Of a DNA stretch of 64,000 nucleotides, positions 26,602 to 36,027 are shown piece by piece. The DNA is taken from the NCBI RefSeq assembly GCF_003429105.1, contig NZ_QVTD01000010.1:124001-188000 (forward strand). Reading direction: 5' to 3'. Origin of the DNA: Peribacillus glennii (lineage in GTDB: Bacteria; Bacillota; Bacilli; Bacillales; DSM-1321). Both the position numbers and the translations under genes were made by a program. Position 1 is the first letter of the stretch; each line of letters opens with the position of its first letter. The notes beneath the pieces were generated by a model. That model made no database searches, was not told the origin of the DNA, and saw only the letters and a program-made list of their open reading frames with translations.

Positions 26602-26625
26602 AGGCTGCCGGAGTTCAGGCAGCCT
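26602..26625. terminator. Bidirectional terminator between the small protein and ATL genes
   Basis: AGGCTGCC / GGCAGCCT stem; on the minus strand it is followed by GCTGATTTTTT. Confidence 0.7.
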
Positions 26626-26634
26626 AAATTCCTC

Positions 26635-26979
26635 TCAAATCAGGTAATCAGGATTCTCATCCATGTAAAAACTATCTGGATGATATTGATATAAAGCTAA
26701 ATCGATGCCATCTCCCTTAACTTCGACACCCTCTTCCTCAAGTAAAAGCTTTTGCAAAGAATTCGATTCATCATCCTTAATGACAATCTGCCCTTTTGAA
26801 TTAATGATTCTATGCCATGGAAGCTTATAATTATCACTCATGGAATGAAGGATACGAACGACCTGCCTCGCCCCGCGGGGACTGCCGGCAAGCCGCGCAA
26901 CCTGCCCGTAGGTCATCACTTTTCCTTCAGGCACTGACTGTATGATTTCAATTGCTCTGGCTGTAAATGGTTTCAACAT
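26635..26979 (-). CDS. Alkyltransferase-like protein (ATL), MGMT fold without the active-site cysteine
   Basis: 114 residues covering only the DNA-binding domain of O6-alkylguanine methyltransferases: GKVMTYGQVARLAGSPRGAR at the start, then LPWHRIINSKGQI. In true MGMT the motif is PCHR; here Trp55 replaces the cysteine, as in ATL proteins such as E. coli YbaZ. ATLs bind alkylated guanine and hand the lesion to nucleotide excision repair; they do not repair it themselves. Monocistronic. Confidence 0.9.
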   Translation of the reverse strand: MLKPFTARAIEIIQSVPEGKVMTYGQVARLAGSPRGARQVVRILHSMSDNYKLPWHRIINSKGQIVIKDDESNSLQKLLLEEEGVEVKGDGIDLALYQYHPDSFYMDENPDYLI

Positions 26980-27124
26980 GGCTCCCCGGTTTTCACTCCT
27001 CCCGCTCCTTAGAAAAGGAACTTTTTAATCAACCCTTTTATTATCTATCAACAATTCAATGAATAAAACATTATATAACTAAAAAAACGGGCAGCCTAAG
27101 CTCCCCGAAAGTAATCTCATCTAT

Positions 27125-28822
27125 TTATTGTGCTTGTGCGATAGGTTCTTCAACTACTGGATCCGCAGGCTGTTCAACAGCCGGTACAATTTCATAGTCG
27201 ATTTCTTTCACAGCATTGACCAGCTTGGAAAGCTTGTGTTTAGCTTCGACCTTAATTTTGTAGTTGCCAGGAGCATCCGGGGTCCATGAATAAGTGTACG
27301 TTTTTGAAAACAGCTGTACTACTGTCCATTTTCCGTCCTTTAAGATGGAAAACCGGTATTCGTAATCCTTGTTTTCTTTAGACGCAGCTGAGACACTAAT
27401 TGCCGTATTCACCGGCTGCGGGCCTTCTTTATCGAATGTAACCGTTGGAGTGGCTGCCGGCTGGTATACTGTATAATTAAGTGTCTTTTCATGGTCGTAT
27501 GCTTTCTTGGACCATTTGTGCTTCACTTGGACCTTGATTGTATAATTGCCCGGTGTTTTTGGCGTCCAATTGAATTTAGAAGCTGCTGAAAACTTCGATG
27601 AATGAACCGTTTTCTTATCCTTGATTATTAATAACCGGAACACATGATCACTGTTCTTAGTGGATGCAGCCGTAATGGCAATGTCCGTATTTACAGGTTG
27701 TGGGCCTTTCTTATTTGTTGAAATGGATTTCAACACTGCTGACTCAAAAACATTATAAGAAATAGATTTTTCATGGTCATATGCTTTCTTGGACCATTTG
27801 TGTTTAGCCTGGACCTTGATTTTGTATTGGCCCGTTTTTGCAGGCTTCCAATTTACCTTTGTAGCTGTCGAGTAGTTTTTAATTGTTGTCCACTTCTTCG
27901 TATTGCCGTCATACACTAAATACCTGAACCGGTTGTTAGCATTATTATTCGAAGCTGCCGACACGGCAATGTTGGAACCTTTTAGCTGCGGGCTGGCTTT
28001 ATCGGTTTTTACTGATTTCAATGAAGCCGACTCAAAAATATTGTAGCTGATTACTTTTTCCTGGTCTGCCGTCTTCCTGGAATACTTGCTCTTCACCGAA
28101 ACCTTTAATTTATAAGCACCTGGCCTTGTTGGCTTCCAGTTCACAGATTTACTAGATGAATAGTTTTTTATGGTTGTCCATTTTTTTCCATAGTAGACTG
28201 AAAACTTATAAGCCGGCTGGTAGCCTTGAGAGGTACTCGCCGAAAGCTTGACGGTTGTATTTTTCAACTGTGGGCTTTTCTTGCTTGCAGTGAAGCTTTT
28301 AATCTTGCTTTCTACCACATATCCATCCGAGACAGCTATCGATTCGAAGCTTTTTGATGTATGTGTAATGATCACCGGCGTATACGTTTTCACCTGGTCA
28401 TAAAGCCAGCGTACATCACTATCATACATCCTGATACAGCCGGAGCTTGCATAAGTTCCTATTGAACTAGGCTTATTATTGCCGTGTATGGCATAGGTTG
28501 TCCCGTATGTACCCCTTGCATCCAAGCCTAGCCATCTGTCACCCAAAGGGTTATTCGGATGGCCCCCTGGGATGCCTCCGCTATAATAAGGACGGTTTTT
28601 TATTTTTTTAACGATTGGAAATTTCCCTTCCGGGGTGTAGGATCTTTGTCTGCCTGTGGCGACTTTGAAGGTCTTCACTAATTTGCCTCCATCAAAAAAG
28701 GCAAGTCTATTAGTCGCTTTGTTCACGATGATCAACTGTCCGGTACTGGTTGCATGTGCTTCCGGAACGGTAAAGAAAATGAAACTTACCAGTAGAATAA
28801 GTACTGTTGCAAATTTTTTCAT
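27125..28822 (-). CDS. Secreted L,D-transpeptidase (YkuD) with four C-terminal repeat domains
   Basis: 565 residues. A signal peptide (1-25, ending PEAHA) is followed by a YkuD domain (about 28-155) with catalytic H113 (YAIHGNN) and C129 (SSGCIRM). Four tandem repeats of about 95 residues follow, each with a YxKxxx-W-T-x-K-x-Y-S core, a NWKP or SWTP strand and KIKV-AKHKxS. They resemble Y_Y_Y-type beta domains. The enzyme would cross-link or modify peptidoglycan, with the repeats binding the wall (inference). Ends AQAQ with no sortase motif. B. subtilis YkuD is far shorter. Confidence 0.9.
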   Translation of the reverse strand: MKKFATVLILLVSFIFFTVPEAHATSTGQLIIVNKATNRLAFFDGGKLVKTFKVATGRQRSYTPEGKFPIVKKIKNRPYYSGGIPGGHPNNPLGDRWLGLDARGTYGTTYAIHGNNKPSSIGTYASSGCIRMYDSDVRWLYDQVKTYTPVIITHTSKSFESIAVSDGYVVESKIKSFTASKKSPQLKNTTVKLSASTSQGYQPAYKFSVYYGKKWTTIKNYSSSKSVNWKPTRPGAYKLKVSVKSKYSRKTADQEKVISYNIFESASLKSVKTDKASPQLKGSNIAVSAASNNNANNRFRYLVYDGNTKKWTTIKNYSTATKVNWKPAKTGQYKIKVQAKHKWSKKAYDHEKSISYNVFESAVLKSISTNKKGPQPVNTDIAITAASTKNSDHVFRLLIIKDKKTVHSSKFSAASKFNWTPKTPGNYTIKVQVKHKWSKKAYDHEKTLNYTVYQPAATPTVTFDKEGPQPVNTAISVSAASKENKDYEYRFSILKDGKWTVVQLFSKTYTYSWTPDAPGNYKIKVEAKHKLSKLVNAVKEIDYEIVPAVEQPADPVVEEPIAQAQ

Positions 28823-28974
28823 AGAAATCTCCCCAATGCTTTATTTCTATTATTACAATATCATTACAATATCATAAAAATCCTGGTTATTTTGTAAAAA
28901 CATGGGGTTTTTGTCAAAAAAAATTCGACTTTTTTTATAATGCTAGATTTACTGAGGCTCACACTGTTTTTTTA

Positions 28975-29010
28975 CATAAAAAAGGCCCACCTGTTTTTCC
29001 CAGGAGGGCC
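28975..29010 (-). terminator. Terminator of the large nuclease gene
   Basis: Minus strand GGCCCTCCTG / CAGGTGGGCC with an AAAAA-containing loop, then TTTTTTA. Confidence 0.85.
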
Positions 29011-29020
29011 CTTATTACTA

Positions 29021-32000
29021 TTATCTTTTGGATTCTGTCCTGTGCTCTGTAATATAGTCTATCATTTCCGTTATCTCATTCTTATCTTCTGCGCTCATGA
29101 GTTGTTTTGGATAATGCTTAATGCGCTTACTTAGCTTTTCGAGAGATTTATAAGCTATATCTTCGGTTATTTTATGCGTCTTTTCTCTTTCAAGTGTGCG
29201 GTCCGCAATCTGTAATTGGACTATAATTGACTTTTTTACGCCATTAACCGCGTCTGCAGCTGCTACCAATTTTTCCGTGTTTTCTAGAGTTGCAGATTTC
29301 ACATTGACTTCGACTGCCTTAGTTTTCGACACATTATGGACCTTGTCAAAGGCACGGTATAGAATCTTGCTCTTCCCGTCTTGATTTACGGCAATGCCAT
29401 CTGTATAACGTGTCCAAGTTACACCGTTATCGAGGCTATATTCAATATGGGAAACCCCAATGCCAGAATCAGTTGCATTTACAGTAATCTTCATTTCATG
29501 CAAGTAAGAACCGTCCCTGAAGCTCGGCTCCGGTAAAACTGCTTCATTTAGGACAGGTGCCTCAATGTCTTCTGAGATTCTTCCTTCCGCCACATAATGA
29601 ATCGGCTCTTTGAAGCTCTTTACAAAATTCACTGTTGCCGCCAAGTCTTCCGGACCCTGGACCGGATTTTCACCGTATTGGCGAATTTTATATTTATCAG
29701 AAGAATGCTCATACATATAGTTGTTGACTGTAAGGGTATATGTTCTATCCGGGTCAACCGGTGTTCCATCCGGAAGATAGATATTTACGACCTTATTTGT
29801 TTTACTATCCCATGTATAAGTAAAACCGCCGATTGATACGTCCGGACCATAAGATGAAAATTGTGCATTCAGGATTGGCTCAAGCTCTGCCCCTGTAATG
29901 GTTACCGTGATCAATGTATTGTTAAATGGCTGGATATTGAATAATTCCTCCCAAGTAATGTCCCCGTCATTTAGGATGTCACGGATTCCCCCGCCGTTCA
30001 TTAACGCAAAATCGGATTTCATCTCATAATTCATGCCGTCTGCAATCAGGTTTCCAAGTGCATTGTCTCCGATCATGCCTTTTTTGGCATAGCCTCCCTG
30101 CATTGGAACTGCAGCCGTTCCCACTACCTGATTCAAAGTTGGTCCGACCATTTCTGTATATTTAGCTAAAATTGCACTTACCTCTGGATCAGGAGTTATC
30201 CCTTGTTGTACTACGTCCACGACATCAGCTGTTTTTTTGATAACATCACCGGTTGCAGGATCGATTTCCAAATCGATGTCCCCGAAGCTCTTCCCATATT
30301 CCCAGGCTTGCACAATTAATTTATTATCAACCACGGCATCCACCTTTACATGGTTGTGGGCAGCAATAATCACATCAACCTCATCATCTACTCCAGTTGC
30401 CAGCCCGGCGATTTCACCTGAAGCGGCTTCACCGCTTTGATTTCCAGGTACATGGGCTAACACAACAATCGCTTTGATACCTTGTGCTTTTAATTCTGCC
30501 GTATATTTATTCACTGCAGTTTGTTCATCAGTGAAGCGGATGTCTTGAATGCCTGAGGCCATTACCATATTTGGCGTATCTACCGTCGCCACTCCAATGA
30601 AACCGATTTTCTCTCCGGCAATCTCTTTTATTGCGTAAGGTTGTAAAACCAGTTCGCCAGTATTCTTGTATTCTACGTTTGCTGCGACAGTTGGAAAATT
30701 GATGCCATCGTAGCCTTTTGTCCCGTTTGGATGGTCGCCGCCTTTCACCATACGGACAAGTTCTTTGGTACCTTCATCAAATTCATGATTTCCGACGGTC
30801 CCAACATCAAATCCGATTGATTCCATAATCTCCACAGTAGGTTCATCCTGGACTAGTGCAGAAACTGGTGAGCTGCCGCCAATCATGTCTCCGGAATGGA
30901 CGATCAACGTGTTAGGGTTGGTTGCTTCACGCGCCCTTAAATATGCCGCTAAATAATCCGCACGGCCGTACTGGACATTATTAGCCGTTCCCGTAACATC
31001 AATTTTCCCGTGTAAATCGTTTACTGAAAGCAACTGCACCAGGACACTGTCGTAGGTTGCACCGGCTTTTTTATACCCATTGCTTTCTGCTTCTTGGTCA
31101 CTTGCAAAGAAAACTCGTTTTTCAACCGGCACCTCTTCCCATTTTTCAGGAGAGACATATGTTTTCGTTGAATAATCACCTACATAACGGGCGAATCCTT
31201 TTCCTTGCTCCCTGGCACGGAAGGCAAACGGAAGCTCCTCCAGCGGATTAGCAGGATCCCAGATTCCACGTCCATTGTCTTTTGCTTCTTTTACAGCTGT
31301 CTGGAATTTTTCGTAATCAGCCGCAGCGCCAATCGGCCAAATAAAGTAGGTGGATGCATACCCCTGGCGCACCATTTCGAGGTTTGTATTTACATGATCC
31401 GACTTACGCACGATTTGGGCTAGCAACCTTCCATAATCATCCTTTGCTTCATCACCAACGATCACCTTCACCTCGTCACCGGCTTTTAGAAGACTGTTCA
31501 AATAAGCCTTCGCTGCTTCCCCATGTTCTTTTTGGCTGCGGTCCGCTTCAGTTACGACCTTATGATAGGTTTCCGGTGTATCGATATTTACAAAACGCAC
31601 TTTTGTTGATCCCAGTACCGGCGATGTTAAATGAACAGTATCCCCGTCTACTACACTAGCAATAGTAGATTCAAACTCTCCTGATAATTTAGGGGCTTCC
31701 GGTTGCGGATCAGCCAATTTCAAATCAGCGGCCTTACGCGGGATAAGCTGATAGTCATTATATTGGCTTAAAATAGCCGTAGCTTCATACCACTTTCCTG
31801 CTTGGAGTTGATTTACATCAATTGAACCTTCAATTACACGCAAAATAGCAGAATGGTAGTTTTCATCAATAAAACTAATATTGTAGCCGCCGCCTGAAGG
31901 AGTTGAAGGAATGCTTTCAATAAAGCCCGTAACTTTTACAAGCTGCCCTTCGTTCGGTTCTGCTTTTGAGCTGTCTTGAAAATCTGCCAGAGTCATAGCT

Positions 32001-32965
32001 TTTGGCTGAGGCAGCTCTGCATTTTGAGATAAAACTTCAATACTTGATGGTTTAATTTCAATCAAGCTTCTATAAGATGTAATAGAACCTGTAATTTTTA
32101 CTTTATTTCCTTCTTTAAGATGAGGAAATCCTTCACTACTGTTATCAAAAACGTTGATACCTGCTGTGTCATCCTGGATATAGGTTGATAGCTTTCCGCC
32201 CCCTATAGTGGAATTGTCAGCCGTTACAACACCTTCGATGGTAACGGTTTGTCCGTTTTTGGATTTAGCAGCAGCGATGGATAAAACACCTGCGACAGGA
32301 TCCGGCTGCGGGTCTGGATCTGTGCCTGGATCTGTGCCTGGCTGGCCGTTGAAGGTGTGTTTTCCTAGGTCACCCGTATAATCTTTAGGATTTGAGTTCC
32401 ATTCCAATGAAGGGTCAAACGCATCACCTGCAACTTTATCCCCTCTGATTACGGCTTCTTTCCTGACCAAGGTATGGTCAACAGTCGTATAATCACCAGT
32501 TCCCCAGCTGGAACCAGGGTCAGCACCTACTTGTCCGAACACATCAATAATCGTCTCATTCTTCTTTAAAACAATTGCGTCATTGCCATTAAAATTAGAA
32601 ACTGCTGCAGTTTTGTCCGCTTGTGCTTTAATAAATTCATTGGCACTGCCATTTGCAACAATATAAACATCCTGATTTAAAAGCGTTCCTGATAAAGACA
32701 GCTTGCTAGTTGCAGTAGCTGCACCATTAGAGTACAGTTCTAGACTATACTGGGACAAATCAACATCATTTCCAGTTCCATTGAAGATTTCAATAGCTTT
32801 ATTGTTGGAGCTGCCCTCCATATATTCTGATATAAATAAATCCTCCGCCAATACCGGGGGTTCTTCCGCCTGTACTCCAGCAGAAAAAATACCGGAGAAA
32901 TTTGAAAGGAACAGAGCGACAATCACCAGGAAACTAAGAAACTTCTTAGAACATGTATTTCCCAT
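29021..32965 (-). CDS. Secreted multidomain nuclease / 5'-nucleotidase (YhcR-like)
   Basis: 1314 residues. In order: a signal peptide (1-33); a lamin-tail domain (about 36-150, FISEYMEGSSNNKAIEIFNG); a PGTDPGTDPDPQPDP linker near 215; two OB-fold regions (226-420); a thermonuclease domain (430-580, VRFVNIDTPETYH); a metallophosphatase (650-900, LLSVNDLHGKID, IVHSGDMIGG, VGNHEFDEG, AAHNHVKVD); a 5'-nucleotidase C-terminal domain (900-1120, LMNGGGIRDI); an Ig-like segment (1135-1215); and a helical tail. The order is that of YhcR of B. subtilis, a Ca-dependent sugar-nonspecific nuclease, but with an added lamin-tail domain and no LPxTG anchor. It probably scavenges DNA/RNA for nucleosides and phosphate outside the cell. 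Confidence 0.9.
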   Translation of the reverse strand: MGNTCSKKFLSFLVIVALFLSNFSGIFSAGVQAEEPPVLAEDLFISEYMEGSSNNKAIEIFNGTGNDVDLSQYSLELYSNGAATATSKLSLSGTLLNQDVYIVANGSANEFIKAQADKTAAVSNFNGNDAIVLKKNETIIDVFGQVGADPGSSWGTGDYTTVDHTLVRKEAVIRGDKVAGDAFDPSLEWNSNPKDYTGDLGKHTFNGQPGTDPGTDPDPQPDPVAGVLSIAAAKSKNGQTVTIEGVVTADNSTIGGGKLSTYIQDDTAGINVFDNSSEGFPHLKEGNKVKITGSITSYRSLIEIKPSSIEVLSQNAELPQPKAMTLADFQDSSKAEPNEGQLVKVTGFIESIPSTPSGGGYNISFIDENYHSAILRVIEGSIDVNQLQAGKWYEATAILSQYNDYQLIPRKAADLKLADPQPEAPKLSGEFESTIASVVDGDTVHLTSPVLGSTKVRFVNIDTPETYHKVVTEADRSQKEHGEAAKAYLNSLLKAGDEVKVIVGDEAKDDYGRLLAQIVRKSDHVNTNLEMVRQGYASTYFIWPIGAAADYEKFQTAVKEAKDNGRGIWDPANPLEELPFAFRAREQGKGFARYVGDYSTKTYVSPEKWEEVPVEKRVFFASDQEAESNGYKKAGATYDSVLVQLLSVNDLHGKIDVTGTANNVQYGRADYLAAYLRAREATNPNTLIVHSGDMIGGSSPVSALVQDEPTVEIMESIGFDVGTVGNHEFDEGTKELVRMVKGGDHPNGTKGYDGINFPTVAANVEYKNTGELVLQPYAIKEIAGEKIGFIGVATVDTPNMVMASGIQDIRFTDEQTAVNKYTAELKAQGIKAIVVLAHVPGNQSGEAASGEIAGLATGVDDEVDVIIAAHNHVKVDAVVDNKLIVQAWEYGKSFGDIDLEIDPATGDVIKKTADVVDVVQQGITPDPEVSAILAKYTEMVGPTLNQVVGTAAVPMQGGYAKKGMIGDNALGNLIADGMNYEMKSDFALMNGGGIRDILNDGDITWEELFNIQPFNNTLITVTITGAELEPILNAQFSSYGPDVSIGGFTYTWDSKTNKVVNIYLPDGTPVDPDRTYTLTVNNYMYEHSSDKYKIRQYGENPVQGPEDLAATVNFVKSFKEPIHYVAEGRISEDIEAPVLNEAVLPEPSFRDGSYLHEMKITVNATDSGIGVSHIEYSLDNGVTWTRYTDGIAVNQDGKSKILYRAFDKVHNVSKTKAVEVNVKSATLENTEKLVAAADAVNGVKKSIIVQLQIADRTLEREKTHKITEDIAYKSLEKLSKRIKHYPKQLMSAEDKNEITEMIDYITEHRTESKR

Positions 32966-33124
32966 GTAAACTCTCCTTTACTATTTAGTACTATCCAGAT
33001 AATCATAAACGGAAAATTTATCCGGTATATTAAAAAAATGTAAATTAAAGTAAAATGATGATTATTACCCAGTTATACAGGTAAGGAAATGGACCTGTTT
33101 GTTATGTGGAAGCTTCAAAAAAAA

Positions 33125-33166
33125 GAGCCAGTCCCCCACCGCTTTAAAGCGTTGGGGAACTGGCTC
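33125..33166. repeat. Family-A intergenic hairpin repeat
   Basis: GAGCCAGTCCCC ... GGGGAACTGGCTC arms flank the central CCGCTTTAAAGCG palindrome. It is a diverged member of the GGTCAGTCCCCC family, between the nuclease promoter region and the LysR gene. Confidence 0.8.
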
Positions 33167-33247
33167 CGCTACCGTATGATGGTAAATATTGATGAAGATA
33201 TGGTATCTATTCCTGATTATTCTTCCGATTTCATAAGGTGCTATTTA

Positions 33248-34150
33248 TTATTGAAATCTGTTCAATCTCCCAAAAAACTCTTTTAGAAATTCATAAAACA
33301 GCTTTTCTGTTGGAAGGAGCTGGCGTTCACCGGGGATAATCACACCAACCGAACGGGAAACCTCCGGCTCGCTTACGGGTATCTTTACTGTTGAACGCGG
33401 CAAGCTGTCAATCAAGGTGATTTCAGGTATAAGTGTTACGCCAAGGCCTGCCGAAATCAAACCCTTAATGGCATCAATATCCTCCCCCTCAAATGACACA
33501 TTGGGCTGAAAACCAACCTGCTCACATGCAGTAACAATTACATCCCGTAAAATAAACCCTTTCGGAAACAAGACAAATGAATCTTCCCGCAAATCACTTA
33601 ATTTTAAGCAAGCCTTATCCGCGAGAGGGTGGCCTACCGGCAATAAGGCCACAATTCTTTCAGTGAATAAAATATCACCTGTAACCCTTGTTTCCTTCTG
33701 AGGCACAGGTCCAAGAAGTGCCATATCAATTTCACCCTTCACTACTCCATCAATTAAATGACGGTAGGAGCTTTGCTTCAGCATAAATTTAACTAGAGGA
33801 TATTGTTCACGGAAAGCAGATATGGCACTAGGAAGCGTATAGGCAGCCAGGCTGCTGGGAAATCCTATTCGAATGGTGCCTTTCCCGGGGTCTATATATT
33901 CCTCGACCTCCCGTCTAGCATTTTCAATTACCTTAACTGCTTGCTGCATATGTGCCAGAAACCTTTTGCCAATTGGGGTCAATCTGACATTACGTCCGTC
34001 CCGGATAAACAGATTCACACCCAGATCAGCTTCCAGATTAAAAATCTGCCGGCTGACGGCCGATTGAGCCACATGTAAAGCAAGGGCAGCCTCTGTTACA
34101 TGCTCACGCTCGGCCACTTCAATAAAATATTGGATCTGTCTTAAGTCCAA
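33248..34150 (-). CDS. LysR-family regulator, GltC-like
   Basis: 300 residues starting at a TTG 5 nt after AGAGGTGG. This start gives MDLRQIQYFIEVAEREHVTE, which aligns with the known GltC N-terminus; a longer ATG start at 34192 lacks a ribosome site. The HTH (ALHVAQSAVSRQIFNLE, then GRNVRLTPIGKRFL) and the LysR effector domain are complete. GltC activates glutamate synthase in B. subtilis. Here it diverges from gdhA and probably controls glutamate metabolism through it (inference). Confidence 0.85.
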   Translation of the reverse strand: MDLRQIQYFIEVAEREHVTEAALALHVAQSAVSRQIFNLEADLGVNLFIRDGRNVRLTPIGKRFLAHMQQAVKVIENARREVEEYIDPGKGTIRIGFPSSLAAYTLPSAISAFREQYPLVKFMLKQSSYRHLIDGVVKGEIDMALLGPVPQKETRVTGDILFTERIVALLPVGHPLADKACLKLSDLREDSFVLFPKGFILRDVIVTACEQVGFQPNVSFEGEDIDAIKGLISAGLGVTLIPEITLIDSLPRSTVKIPVSEPEVSRSVGVIIPGERQLLPTEKLFYEFLKEFFGRLNRFQ

Positions 34151-34197
34151 TGCATCCACCTCTATTTTCCAATCATCACATTTCGGCATCATTTATA

Positions 34198-34224
34198 TCG
34201 ATTATTCATATTGTTTCGATTATT
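34198..34224. promoter_or_regulatory. Direct repeat in the gltC-like/gdhA intergenic region
   Basis: TCGATTATT occurs at 34198-34206 and again at 34216-34224, 18 bp apart, between the divergent genes. It is a candidate LysR-protein contact; the classical ATCTAA...TTAGAT GltC box is not seen. Confidence 0.3.
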
Positions 34225-34293
34225 AATTCATTATAAAATATTATGAGGTAAATTATAACGCTAATATAAAAACAAAACCTTTTTCATTATTGA

Positions 34294-35727
<1,434 letters not shown>

Positions 35728-35738
35728 AAATGTAACGA

Positions 35739-35787
35739 GGTCAGTCCCCCACCGCTTTAAAGCAGTGGGGGACTGACCCCTTTTTTT
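35739..35787 (+). repeat. Family-A hairpin repeat acting as gdhA terminator
   Basis: GGTCAGTCCCCC ... GGGGGACTGACC arms around CCGCTTTAAAGC, followed by CCTTTTTTTATT. This copy has a T-run, so it can double as a Rho-independent terminator. Confidence 0.85.
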
Positions 35788-35820
35788 ATTGAACTTTTGA
35801 ATGCGGGCTTCCGATTTGTA

Positions 35821-35955
35821 TTAAAACCGTTTTGGCAATGTTTTTACATAGGTTGCAGTTGCTTGCAGGTCTTCAGGTCCAAATGCCGAAATCGACAGAA
35901 AGTTCTTCAATGCCATACTGGGCATCTCCATACATATAATTATTTATAACAAGCT
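35821..35955 (-). pseudogene. Remnant of a 5'-nucleotidase C-terminus
   Basis: Minus-strand pieces LVINNYMYGDAQYGIEELSV and, after a frame change, FGPEDLQATATYVKTLPKRF ending in a stop. They parallel the intact nuclease/nucleotidase encoded at 29-33 kb (VNNYMYEHSSDKYKIRQYG and GPEDLAATVNFVKSF). Nothing else of the gene survives. Confidence 0.75.
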
Positions 35956-35984
35956 GTATCACTCAATTTCATAGTTTCAAATTA

Positions 35985-36013
35985 TAAAAAAAAGAGAGGA
36001 TAATATCCCCTCT
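35985..36013 (-). terminator. Terminator of katE
   Basis: Minus strand AGAGGGGATA / TATCCTCTCT with a minimal loop, then an eight-T run. Confidence 0.88.
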
Positions 36014-36027
36014 GTACAACCAATATT

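Noticed and set aside
27480..28200. Tandem DNA repeats as a possible CRISPR array
   Set aside because: The repeats are about 285 bp, in frame, and encode the beta-domain repeats of the L,D-transpeptidase; there are no short repeats with unique spacers.
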